This document shows, in pieces, positions 34,037 through 41,699 of a stretch of DNA of 64,000 nt (position 1 is its first letter; each line of letters opens with the position of its first letter). The DNA lies in assembly GCF_004087835.1 (NCBI RefSeq), contig NZ_CP035119.1, positions 2,914,001 to 2,978,000 on the forward strand, given 5' to 3'. Under the pieces are notes generated by a model. It searched no databases, was not told the origin of the DNA, and saw only the letters and a program-made list of their open reading frames with translations. A program made the position numbers and the translations under genes. This stretch comes from Halorussus pelagicus. Lineage in GTDB: Archaea > Halobacteriota > Halobacteria > Halobacteriales > Haladaptataceae.

Positions 34037-35467
34037 ATGTCCCAACAACCACTCCAGCGTCGAGAGCGCCTCTACATCGACGGCGAATGGCTCGACGCCG
34101 ACGACGTTCTCGAAGTCACCGACCTCGCGGACGGCGGTTCGTTCGCGCAGGTCGCGGCCGCCAGTCCCGAGCAGGCCGACGACGCGCTCGCCGCGGCCGA
34201 GCGCGTCCAATCGGAACTGCGCGAGACGACCATTCCTCAGCGCGCCGACTGGCTCGACGCCATCGCCGACGGACTGCTTGACCGCAAGGAGGAACTCGCG
34301 GAGGTCATCGTCCGCGAGGCTGGCAAACCCATCTCCTCGGCCCGCGGCGAGGTCGAGTCCGCCGCCGAGCGATTCCGACGCGCGAAAGAGGAAGTCCGCT
34401 CGCTGAAGGGCGAGTTCCGCGAGGGCACCACCGCCGGACACGAGGGCTGGGAGGCCATCGTCAAGCACGAACCGATGGGCACGGTGCTGGCCATCACGCC
34501 GTACAACTACCCGGTGGCGACCACCGCGCTCTCGGTCGCGCCTGCGATTGCCACCGGGAACGCCGTCATCCTCAAGCCCGCGAGCGACACGCCGGTCAGC
34601 GCGGCGATTCTCGCCGCCGTGATTTCGGAACTCGACATGCCGGACGGCGCGTTCAACTTCGTGCCGGGCCGGGGGAGCGTCATCGGCGACGTGCTCTCGG
34701 GCGACGACCGAATCGACGTTATCTCGATGACCGGCTCCAGCGGAGCGGGCAAGCACGTCGCCAAGGAGAGCGGCATGGTGAACCTCCACATGGAACTCGG
34801 CGGGAACGCTCCGGCCGTGGTCTTCCCCGACGCCGACTTGGCCGACGTGGCTGGCCAGTGCGCCAAGGGGTCGTTCAAGTACGCCGGTCAGCGCTGTTCG
34901 GCCGTGAGCAGGGTGCTGGCCCACGAGTCGGTTCACGACGAGGTCGTGGACCTGCTCGAAGCCGAGATGGATAGCTGGCAACCCGGCGACCTCTTCGAGG
35001 AGGAGACCACGATGGGACCGCTCATCAACGAGGGGCAGGCCGAGTGGGTCGAGGAACTGGTCGAGGACGCCGTCGAGAAGGGTGCCGACCTCGTGCGCGG
35101 CGGCGAGCGCGACGGCACGGAGTTCGAACCGACCCTGCTGGCGAACGTGCCCCACGACGCCCGCATCGTCCACGAGGAGCAGTTCGGCCCGGTCGCGGTC
35201 GTCACGACCTTCGAGGACGAGGAGCAGGCCCTCGACATCGCCAACCACGGCGACCTCGCGCTCGACGCCTCGGTGTTCACCAGCGACTACGACCGCGCGA
35301 TGGACCTGAGCGACCGGTTGGACGCCGGTGCGGTCCGCATCAACGGCGCTCCGAGCCACGGTCTCGGCGACATCCCGTTCGGCGGGAACAAGTCCTCGGG
35401 CATCGGTCGGCAGGGCCTGCACACGACCATCGAGGAGATGGTCCGCAAGAAGAGCATCATACTGTAG
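34037..35467 (+). CDS. NAD(P)-dependent aldehyde dehydrogenase, GapN/lactaldehyde-dehydrogenase-like
   Basis: 476 residues, the normal ALDH length. The catalytic Cys is C287 in GQRCSAVSR, and the general base Glu is E253 in MELGGNAP. Cofactor motifs ITPYNYPV and TGSSGAGKHV and the C-terminal PFGGNKSSGIGRQG are present. The GQRCS context resembles non-phosphorylating glyceraldehyde-3-phosphate dehydrogenase and lactaldehyde dehydrogenase, but the substrate is not fixed by this. TAAATATTTTA about 30 bases before the ATG is a good TATA element. Confidence 0.9.
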   Translation: MSQQPLQRRERLYIDGEWLDADDVLEVTDLADGGSFAQVAAASPEQADDALAAAERVQSELRETTIPQRADWLDAIADGLLDRKEELAEVIVREAGKPISSARGEVESAAERFRRAKEEVRSLKGEFREGTTAGHEGWEAIVKHEPMGTVLAITPYNYPVATTALSVAPAIATGNAVILKPASDTPVSAAILAAVISELDMPDGAFNFVPGRGSVIGDVLSGDDRIDVISMTGSSGAGKHVAKESGMVNLHMELGGNAPAVVFPDADLADVAGQCAKGSFKYAGQRCSAVSRVLAHESVHDEVVDLLEAEMDSWQPGDLFEEETTMGPLINEGQAEWVEELVEDAVEKGADLVRGGERDGTEFEPTLLANVPHDARIVHEEQFGPVAVVTTFEDEEQALDIANHGDLALDASVFTSDYDRAMDLSDRLDAGAVRINGAPSHGLGDIPFGGNKSSGIGRQGLHTTIEEMVRKKSIIL

Positions 35468-35545
35468 CCTCGACGCAGGGACGCTCGCTCCCGGTGACGC
35501 GAGTGTTACCTGAACCCTATACTCTCAGGCCGACTACCTCGACGT

Positions 35546-36175
35546 ATGGCAAACGACCGCCGACCGGCAGACGACTTCGAAGTCACCTCCGACCTCCCGG
35601 ACAGTCCGATGCACACGACCGGAACCGACCACGTCACCCTCATCGGGAGCAACGCCGAGGACACCATCGAGTTCTATCGGGACCTGTTGGGCATGCCGCT
35701 GGTCCTCCGGCAACCAAACTTAGACGACCCCTCCCAGACGCACCTGTTTTTCGACTCGGGCGACGGCCGCATCGTCACGTTCTTCGTGAACGACGAGCGC
35801 GACTCGGACCCTCGGCCCCAGCGAACGGGCGTCGGCGGGGTACATCACCTCTCGTTTAGCATCGACCCCGAGCGATTCGTGGAGATACGCGAAGCCCTCG
35901 AAGACGCGGGCCGGGGGTACAACGAGTTCGACAGGGGCATCTTCCACTCGCTGTACACGCAGGACCACAACGGTCTCGTCATCGAACTCTCGACGGACAA
36001 GTGGGCGATTCCGGACGACCGGAGAGGAGAGGTGCTGGCGACGGCCCAGCGCATCCGCGAGGAGGACGGCGCGGACTTCGCCGAGGAGCGCCACCTCGAA
36101 GCGGCGCTGGACGAACTCGGTATCGACGCCGAGAAGTTCGACCTGCCGGACGCGTCGGCGGGCGCTGGCGTGTAG
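35546..36175 (+). CDS. VOC (glyoxalase/extradiol dioxygenase) superfamily protein
   Basis: 209 residues. A beta-alpha-beta-beta-beta module is seen twice: TGTDHVTLIGSNAEDTIEFY and GVGGVHHLSFSIDPERFVEI. Metal-ligand candidates are His in TDHVT and VHHLS and Glu in LVIELST. A helical tail of about 60 residues follows. A Met at residue 22 is an alternative start. A divalent-metal-dependent lyase or dioxygenase is likely; the substrate is unknown. Confidence 0.82.
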   Translation: MANDRRPADDFEVTSDLPDSPMHTTGTDHVTLIGSNAEDTIEFYRDLLGMPLVLRQPNLDDPSQTHLFFDSGDGRIVTFFVNDERDSDPRPQRTGVGGVHHLSFSIDPERFVEIREALEDAGRGYNEFDRGIFHSLYTQDHNGLVIELSTDKWAIPDDRRGEVLATAQRIREEDGADFAEERHLEAALDELGIDAEKFDLPDASAGAGV

Positions 36176-36246
36176 GGAACGAGCAACTGCGCGGGGTCGC
36201 TCAGGGCAGAAAATACGTTTTCCGTCGTCGCGGACCGACGCGCCGA

Positions 36247-36435
36247 TTACGCGTTCTGCTCGGCGACGACTCGCTTCAACAACTGCGGCACGAACACGAT
36301 TTCGAAGACCGCGAGACCCAACACGACCCACCGGGTAATTCCGTCGAGGAAGGTGAGCGCGATGAAAGTGAGTATCGCGGCGCTACTCAGACCCATACCG
36401 TAGCGGATAAGCGGACTAGCGAACGGGGATGACAT
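36247..36435 (-). CDS. small membrane protein, 62 aa
   Basis: Two hydrophobic helices (about residues 14-31 and 34-54), with Arg and Glu only at the ends. It is convergent with the VOC gene. The 71-base gap holds an AT-rich palindrome (GAAAATACGTTTTC) that may terminate both. Family unknown. Confidence 0.6.
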   Translation of the reverse strand: MSSPFASPLIRYGMGLSSAAILTFIALTFLDGITRWVVLGLAVFEIVFVPQLLKRVVAEQNA

Positions 36436-36515
36436 ACCTCAACGAGCTTACTGCTACGGTTTAATCGTTGCTCTCTCGGCCCGCGCGTCGAGCGCGGCAA
36501 AAACCGCAAAATCGC

Positions 36516-36782
36516 TTATATTCGGCCGACGTTCTCGACTTCGACGCTCTCGACGCCCTCGACGGTCGAGAAGCCTTCCTCGACGGCTTCCGTCCCGCCG
36601 GTGTCGTCGGGGACGATGACGGTCGGCAGGAGCGCGACCAGACCGAACGCGACTTCATCGCGCTCGAAGCCGTTGATTTTGGCTCCCTCAGGGAGCGACT
36701 CTTCGAGTCGGTCCTGAAGCTCGTCGAGGTCGATTTCGGGGCTTTGCGGCATGACCTTGATTTTAGCGGCTACTTTTCCCAT
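36516..36782 (-). CDS. ef1B: translation elongation factor aEF-1 beta
   Basis: 88 residues starting [18 protein letters not shown], the full length of the archaeal nucleotide-exchange domain. Conserved [20 protein letters not shown] is present. It exchanges GDP for GTP on aEF-1 alpha. It lies two bases after a zinc-ribbon micro-protein gene, a gene pair conserved in haloarchaea. Confidence 0.95.
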   Translation of the reverse strand: MGKVAAKIKVMPQSPEIDLDELQDRLEESLPEGAKINGFERDEVAFGLVALLPTVIVPDDTGGTEAVEEGFSTVEGVESVEVENVGRI

Positions 36783-36784
36783 GT

Positions 36785-36964
36785 TTACGGTCCCATGAAT
36801 CCGCAGTCGGGGCACTCGTAGAGGTTGCTCTGCTTGCGGCACTTCGCACAGCGGTAAATCTGTTGTCCGCAGTCGGGGCACTTGAACGACGCCGCGTTCG
36901 TCCCGGAGATGTTAATCCCACAGGAGACGCATCGTCGCGCCTGCTTTTGTTTCGACTGACTCAT
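36785..36964 (-). CDS. double zinc-ribbon micro-protein (HVO_2753-like), 59 aa
   Basis: Translation from ATG 36964 gives [20 protein letters not shown] and so on. It contains four CxxC knuckles: CVSC, CPDC, CAKC and CPDC, enough for two zinc sites. Length (59) and position directly before ef1B match the Haloferax HVO_2753 micro-protein, which has a known zinc-finger structure. It was missed by simple length cut-offs. The basic N-terminus suggests RNA contact, but that is inference. Confidence 0.92.
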   Translation of the reverse strand: MSQSKQKQARRCVSCGINISGTNAASFKCPDCGQQIYRCAKCRKQSNLYECPDCGFMGP

Positions 36965-37154
36965 ACCTCCCTGTACCCGACCACGACTTTAAATCGTTTC
37001 GATAGGGCCTCCGGACCCGACGCGCCAGTGGTTCGCAAGCGACTCGACGGCGGTTACGGCCCGTTTCCGCCCGTCGGCGAGCGACTCGCGCCCCTATCGA
37101 GCGCGTGCGGTCAGAAACGTGATTCTTAAGAGGCGAACGGGCGACGTTTTGGGT

Positions 37155-38099
37155 ATGAGTGAAGAACAAGAGGCCGACGTGGCCGACGACGAGAACGCGG
37201 ATGTCGAAGACGAGAGCAACGAGGGACTTCAGCAGGGCGACTTCGTTCGCCTCGACTACACCGCACGCACCGTAGAGGACGGCGACATCGTGGACACGAC
37301 CGACCCCGAAGTCGCCGAGGAAGAGGGTCTCGACGAGGAAGAGCGCGAGTTCGAGCCGCGAACCATCGTTCTTGGCGAGGGTCACATCTTCGAGAGTGTC
37401 GAGGACGCCGTCATCGGCGAGGAGATCGGTCACTCCGGTAACACGACCATCCCCGCCGAGGAGGCCTTCGGCGAGTACGACAACGACGAGGTCCGGACCG
37501 TCAGCGCCAACAAGATTCCGGAAGACGACCGCTACCCCGGCGCACACGTCGATGTTGACGGCGAACACGGTCACGTCGAGACCATCATCGGCGGCCGCGC
37601 TCGCGTGGACTTCAACCACCCGCTCGCCGGTGAGGACATCGAGTACGACTACGAAATCGTCGGCGAGGTCGAGGACCGCGTCGAGCAGGCCCAGGGCCTC
37701 ATCTCGATGTACCTCGACGCCGACCTCGACATGTGGATTCAGACCGACGAGGTCGAAGAGGAGACCGTCGTCGAGTCCGACGACGAGGACGAAGACGCTG
37801 AACCCGAAACCGAGACCGAGACCGTCGAGAAGGAGACGCTCTACATCGAGAGCACGCCCCAGCTGGCGATGAACCAGCAGTGGATGTTCCAGAAGCAACA
37901 GATCGCTCAGAACGTCATCGACCAGCTCGGTCTCGACCGCGTCATCGTTCAGGAGACCATCGACGGCGGCGGCATGGGACCGATGGGCGGCATGATGGGC
38001 GGCGGCATGGGCGGCGCTGACCTCGAAGAAGCCCTCGAAGACGCCGACGTTGACGAAGAGGAAATCGTCGAAGAACTCGAAGACGCCGACGAAGAGTAA
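37155..38099 (+). CDS. FKBP-type peptidyl-prolyl isomerase (SlyD-like), long acidic form with Gly-Met tail
   Basis: 314 residues from ATG 37155. An acidic leader of about 28 residues precedes the FKBP domain (GDFVRLDYTARTVEDGDIVDTT), with an insert-in-flap domain ending in the SlyD signature FNHPLAG. A C-terminal extension of about 120 residues contains an acidic linker, a helical part (QQWMFQKQQIAQNVIDQLG) and MGPMGGMMGGGMGG before a last acidic helix. The isomerase/chaperone role is firm. The Gly-Met segment resembles chaperonin tails and is unusual for FKBPs. A TTTT-rich terminator follows. Confidence 0.9.
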   Translation: MSEEQEADVADDENADVEDESNEGLQQGDFVRLDYTARTVEDGDIVDTTDPEVAEEEGLDEEEREFEPRTIVLGEGHIFESVEDAVIGEEIGHSGNTTIPAEEAFGEYDNDEVRTVSANKIPEDDRYPGAHVDVDGEHGHVETIIGGRARVDFNHPLAGEDIEYDYEIVGEVEDRVEQAQGLISMYLDADLDMWIQTDEVEEETVVESDDEDEDAEPETETETVEKETLYIESTPQLAMNQQWMFQKQQIAQNVIDQLGLDRVIVQETIDGGGMGPMGGMMGGGMGGADLEEALEDADVDEEEIVEELEDADEE

Positions 38100-38116
38100 C
38101 GCCGACTCGTTCCTGC

Positions 38117-38130
38117 TTTCTTTTTTTTTT
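38117..38130 (+). terminator. T-tract terminator of the FKBP gene
   Basis: Seventeen bases after the stop codon there is a run TTTCTTTTTTTTTT, the strongest T-tract in the window. It is a typical intrinsic archaeal termination signal. Confidence 0.75.
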
Positions 38131-38299
38131 CCGGACAGCGGCGCGGCCGTCGCTCGGTGAGCAAGGAACACGACCGACGCCGGAGGGATATCGTTGGCGG
38201 GTATGGAGGAAGGGCGGAGTGGTGTCGCTGGAGGGCCGAGAGGCGTCGTCGGTCGGTGGGTGTGTCAGAGGCGAACGGAGCGCCGAAGCGTCAGTGGGG

Positions 38300-38423
38300 A
38301 CCGCGGGCGATGCCGCGGTGGAGGGCTGGCCGGGCGAGGCCAGCGGGGGTGGGCGGCTCTGACTGGTTGGGGCGACGGCCGGTCGGGCAACCGGCCGACT
38401 CGGGGAGGTCGTGTGTGACCTCC
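38300..38423. ncRNA. candidate structured element: four tandem hairpins, each with a 6-base loop
   Basis: In the 490-base gap 38100-38590, between convergent genes. The stems are ACCGCGG/CCGCGGT (38300-38319), GCTGGCC/GGCCAGC (38325-38344), CGGCCGGT/ACCGGCCG (38376-38397) and GGAGGTC/GACCTCC (38404-38423). All are perfect, 7 or 8 bp, and every loop is exactly 6 bases. No coding frame here looks real. An AT-rich inverted repeat follows at 38473. Whether this is an RNA, a DNA-level structure or a mobile-element relic is unknown. Confidence 0.45.
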
Positions 38424-38472
38424 ACTTCTGTCTACACCGGCGATTATATTCAATTCTATCACGATACTATTC

Positions 38473-38497
38473 ATACTATCGAAACAACCGATAGTAT
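38473..38497. repeat. AT-rich inverted repeat ATACTATCG / CGATAGTAT
   Basis: Perfect 9-bp arms with a 7-base loop. It lies in an AT-rich patch (about 38440-38560) where TATCGATAC-like words recur (38463, 38494 and 38511). It is in the non-coding gap before the 3' end of the CARF regulator gene and may act as a terminator or protein-binding site. Confidence 0.45.
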
Positions 38498-38590
38498 CGA
38501 TACAACCCATACTTTCGATACTGACGGAACTATCAAGACTATTTGCACGGAACCGCCATATTCAGGCGAACGCGACGCCAGAGAAATCGT

Positions 38591-39337
38591 TTAGCGGTCG
38601 CGGAGTTTGTGGCGGAACGCGCGGAGAGCGTCGCTCCCGGTGTCGGTGAGAACGACCTGTTTGCGCCGCCCCACATCCTCGATTTCGACGTAGCCGTCTT
38701 CGAGCAGGGGTTCGACGATGTTGGCGTTCAGGAGCGCGAACTTCGCCTTGTCGTTGGCGGGGTCGTTGTCGGCGACGAACGCCAGCCCCTGCTCTTCGGC
38801 GTACTCGATGATGTCTTTCTTTTTCACGGTGTAGGTCTCGGTGTTCGTCTCCGCGAGGAAGTCCATCACCGCGACTTGGTCGGTCGTGGGCGACTCGATT
38901 GGGTAGGACGGAAGCACCTCGTCGCCCGCGTAGCCGTAGCTCTGGCGCTCGCGGCGGTCGGCCGCGGGGTAGTCCGTCGGGTGGACGTAGTAGGCCGTCG
39001 CGTCGGTGGCCATGCAGGCGATGGCCGCGCCGACCGCCGAGAGCTTCGACCCGCTGGAGACGTTCACGCGAACGATGTCTTCGGTGTGGTCGGCTGTCAG
39101 GGTCGTCACGACGCCCAGCACGTCGTAGATGTCGAACACGTCCACGCTCCGCGAGCGGATTTCGACGCCGAAGTCGTCCAACTCCGCGCGCAGGTCGTCG
39201 TGGTAGTCGGGACCCTCTCCTGGGTCGTCGTGTTCGAGCAGGTAGAGAATATCGACGTTGTGTTCGCGGACGGGACCGACGATGCGGTCGTACTCGTAGC
39301 CGAGCGCGGCGATGTGAACCTCGTCTATCGTCTGCAT
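38591..39337 (-). CDS. CARF-domain transcriptional regulator (HFX_2341/DUF6293-like)
   Basis: 248 residues. The N-terminal 150 residues are Rossmann-like with the CARF hallmark NVSSGSKLSAVG (92-103) after VHIAALGYEYDRIVGPV at the start. The C-terminal 90 residues are a winged helix-turn-helix ending KQVVLTDTGSDALRAFRHKL. CARF domains bind cyclic oligoadenylates or similar nucleotides in CRISPR-linked regulators. This family is widespread in haloarchaea without CRISPR, and none is seen here. I infer ligand-responsive transcription control. Confidence 0.8.
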   Translation of the reverse strand: MQTIDEVHIAALGYEYDRIVGPVREHNVDILYLLEHDDPGEGPDYHDDLRAELDDFGVEIRSRSVDVFDIYDVLGVVTTLTADHTEDIVRVNVSSGSKLSAVGAAIACMATDATAYYVHPTDYPAADRRERQSYGYAGDEVLPSYPIESPTTDQVAVMDFLAETNTETYTVKKKDIIEYAEEQGLAFVADNDPANDKAKFALLNANIVEPLLEDGYVEIEDVGRRKQVVLTDTGSDALRAFRHKLRDR

Positions 39338-39456
39338 GGCGGGTTATCTTCGATGCCCGTATGCGTCCGTCTTAAGTTCTCGGCATCGAGTCTCGGACGA
39401 TGGTTGGGAAGTCTTGGGAGTACGAAGCGGGAGGGGAAATCCGCGGCCCGCGCTCG

Positions 39457-40083
39457 TCACGCGATGTCCCGACTCGTGTCGATACGGACCGACTCCGCGA
39501 GTTCGAGTTTGATCGTCTCGGGGAGCGCGCGGCCGCCCCGGAACTTCGGCACTGCGAGGCGCGTCTCGACCGTGTCGCCCGAATACTCGGTGTGAAGCTG
39601 AAACACCACGTCGGCGATGTGTTCGGTCACGTCGCGGGTGTCGGACACGCTGCGACCGTCGAGGCAGTGGAGGAAGGCGACGCCGTCGGTGTTGTGGAGG
39701 TGGTTCTGAAGGTCGTTGAGGAAGTTCCGATACCGGTCCTCGTCGCAGTCCTCCAGCAGGTCCACCGGGTCCACGATGAGGTTCGAGTCCTCGGGGAGAC
39801 GCCGGAAGAGCCGCTGGGAGTGGTCCAGCGGCGCGTCGCCGGGGACGCGGCGCACGTCGGGCGACCCGGTGTGTCCCGGCGCGCGCTCCAGCGCCTCGGC
39901 GACGGCCGCCTCGTCGCGGTCGGTCGAGAGGTACAGCGTCTGGCGCGCGGCGGTGAACTCGTAGAGTAGTAGCTCGGCCTGACTCGCGGGCGGTGCCGAG
40001 AGCGCGACGACGCTCCCCTTCGGTAGCCCCCCGTCGAGTTTTCTGTCTAACACGTCGATGCCGGTCGAGAGACGCCGTGGCAC
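39457..40083 (-). CDS. RecA/KaiC-superfamily protein without a functional Walker A
   Basis: 208 residues from a GTG start, with a TATA-like AAATACTTAT about 30 bases upstream. RLSTGIDVLDRKLDGGLPKGS is the classic KaiC/FlaH entry. The phosphate loop that should read GxxGxGKT is SAPPASQAE here, so ATP binding in the usual way is unlikely. NLIVDPVDLLED sits where Walker B is expected. It lies directly downstream of a MinD-like ATPase gene on the same strand. A regulatory or scaffold role is plausible. Confidence 0.75.
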   Translation of the reverse strand: MPRRLSTGIDVLDRKLDGGLPKGSVVALSAPPASQAELLLYEFTAARQTLYLSTDRDEAAVAEALERAPGHTGSPDVRRVPGDAPLDHSQRLFRRLPEDSNLIVDPVDLLEDCDEDRYRNFLNDLQNHLHNTDGVAFLHCLDGRSVSDTRDVTEHIADVVFQLHTEYSGDTVETRLAVPKFRGGRALPETIKLELAESVRIDTSRDIA

Positions 40084-40110
40084 GTACTTGCACGATTTGG
40101 AATCGTTGTT

Positions 40111-40812
40111 TCATAAGTATTTGGGCTGAAGCACTGACACGATACGGTCGTGTGCGGTCCGAACTCTTTCGTCGTCGAGCGGTCCGACGCCACTCTCGAC
40201 GCCGTCGGTGCGCGAGTCGATTCCGGCGTCGGGCACGACGCCGAGGACCGGACAGTCCAGCAGTCGCTCGATGCCCGCCGGAGTCTCGTCGGCGCGCGAG
40301 ACGACTGCGCCCGCGACCGGCGCGTCGAGTTCGCGCGCCATCGCGGCCGTCTTCGCGGCGTCGCGCAGGCAGGCGGGGTCGGTCGTCGTCACGACCACCG
40401 CGGCGTCGGCCGCCCGGAGCGGTGCCACGGCGTCCGGTCCCGCGCCCGCGGGGCAGTCAAGCAGAACGGCGTCGGCAACGCCTCGAACGCGCGCCAGCGG
40501 GACCGACGCGCGGGGTCGTGTGTCGTCGTTGGCCGCGGACCCGGCCGACGGCGGGCCGGTCCCCGCCGGGAGAACGTCAATTCCTGCGGTCGGGCGGTCG
40601 GCGCTCCCGGCGACGAGGTCGGGGGGCCACCCCTCTGCGACGGCGTCGAGACCGGGCGTTCGCGCGACCCCGGCCATCGCGTGCAGGTCGGGCATCTCCC
40701 GGTCGGCGTCCACCGCGACGACGCGCCTGCGTTGGCGGCCGAGCGCGGCCGCGAGACCGAGCGTCGTGGTCGTTTTCCCGGCACCTCCCTTCCCTCCGGC
40801 GACGGCGAGCAT
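40111..40812 (-). CDS. MinD/ParA-like deviant Walker ATPase
   Basis: 233 residues. It has the deviant Walker A KGGAGKTTTT (residues 8-17) with the signature Lys, VVAVDADREMPDLHAMAG, and a switch-II-like VLLDCPAGAGPD. Relatives position proteins at membranes or poles. The usual C-terminal membrane-targeting helix is not obvious, so it may act on another partner. The degenerate KaiC-like gene follows after 27 bases. Confidence 0.85.
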   Translation of the reverse strand: MLAVAGGKGGAGKTTTTLGLAAALGRQRRRVVAVDADREMPDLHAMAGVARTPGLDAVAEGWPPDLVAGSADRPTAGIDVLPAGTGPPSAGSAANDDTRPRASVPLARVRGVADAVLLDCPAGAGPDAVAPLRAADAAVVVTTTDPACLRDAAKTAAMARELDAPVAGAVVSRADETPAGIERLLDCPVLGVVPDAGIDSRTDGVESGVGPLDDERVRTAHDRIVSVLQPKYL

Positions 40813-40929
40813 GGCGTTGGCTTGTCCCGGCTTCCGGTTTCAACGTTCGGACGAACTCGCGGCCGTCCCGTAGTTGATAGATAGTCAATAGATTCAATAT
40901 CGTACAGAGGAAACGGAGCAAGTATCCGA

Positions 40930-41412
40930 ATGCTCTCACTTCGAACGCTGGTGGCGGACCTGACCGACGAGTCGTTGCGAACCGCGACGCTCGTCGGTCT
41001 CGCTTCGATTCCGTTCACCGTCGCCCTCTCTTGGGACTCCATAACGCTCCCCCACGAGATACTGTCGAACGGCGGAATAAACTTCGACGCGACGATTTCC
41101 GCAACGGCCATATTCTTCGCTGGCGCGGTCGTCGGCTACCTCTACGCCGGACGACCGGTGGAGGTCGAACGCGCCAGTACCCGAGCGGGGGTCGTCGGTT
41201 CTGCCCCCATGATGGTGCTGGTTCTTTTGGCCCTGCCCGTGGTCGTCTGGCACGGTTCATCGGTCCTACGCGTCGCCATCGTGGTCCTGACCCCGCTCTT
41301 GGTCGTCATGGGTGCCGGATTCTGTGCGGTAGTGTCACTTCTCGGGTCGATACTCGGAAAATGGGTGGCCGAGCAAATCGGGCGAGGACGACCGGCCAGC
41401 GTCGAGAACTGA
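40930..41412 (+). CDS. four-helix membrane protein (DUF5518-like)
   Basis: 160 residues with four hydrophobic segments (about 20-36, 58-76, 90-108, 112-140) and a Gly-rich last helix. It resembles small haloarchaeal DUF5518 proteins in length and layout, but I cannot confirm this. It is divergent from the MinD-like gene. Confidence 0.65.
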   Translation: MLSLRTLVADLTDESLRTATLVGLASIPFTVALSWDSITLPHEILSNGGINFDATISATAIFFAGAVVGYLYAGRPVEVERASTRAGVVGSAPMMVLVLLALPVVVWHGSSVLRVAIVVLTPLLVVMGAGFCAVVSLLGSILGKWVAEQIGRGRPASVEN

Positions 41413-41429
41413 GTCGGGGGTTCTCGACG

Positions 41430-41600
41430 CTACTCCCGAACCGGGCGATACGCGCCGTTGATGTCCCACTCGTGGATGCAGTGAGGGTTCCCGATTCGCT
41501 CTTGGCCGTCGATTCGCCACGTCGTCGCATCGGCGTCCCACACGTCCCGACGACCGCACTGCTGACACTCCCGTTCGTCCGGCGGGTCCAGTTCGACCAT
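41430..41600 (-). CDS. HEWD family zinc-ribbon protein, 56 aa
   Basis: Starts MVELDPPDERECQQCGRRDVW and contains CQQC plus a later HC pair (NPHCIHEWD), enough for one zinc site. The HEWD tetrapeptide near the end names a small haloarchaeal family of unknown function. Confidence 0.8.
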   Translation of the reverse strand: MVELDPPDERECQQCGRRDVWDADATTWRIDGQERIGNPHCIHEWDINGAYRPVRE

Positions 41601-41699
41601 TAGACGAGTAGATGCGCGCAGGCCTGATAAATGGGCGTTCTGCCGCGGGGTTTGCCGCAAATCCGTAATCGCTCGCTTCGCGGTCCGAACTCTCGCGGG

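Noticed and set aside
38440-38560. Possible short CRISPR-like array
   Set aside because: The repeated words are 8-10 bases, irregularly spaced and imperfect; there are no unique spacers of constant length and no cas genes.
38157-38594. 145-codon plus-strand frame across the hairpin array
   Set aside because: Its first part is Arg/Gly/Trp-rich translation of GC hairpins and its end is a Thr/Ile/Asp repeat from the AT-rich patch; it does not look like a protein.
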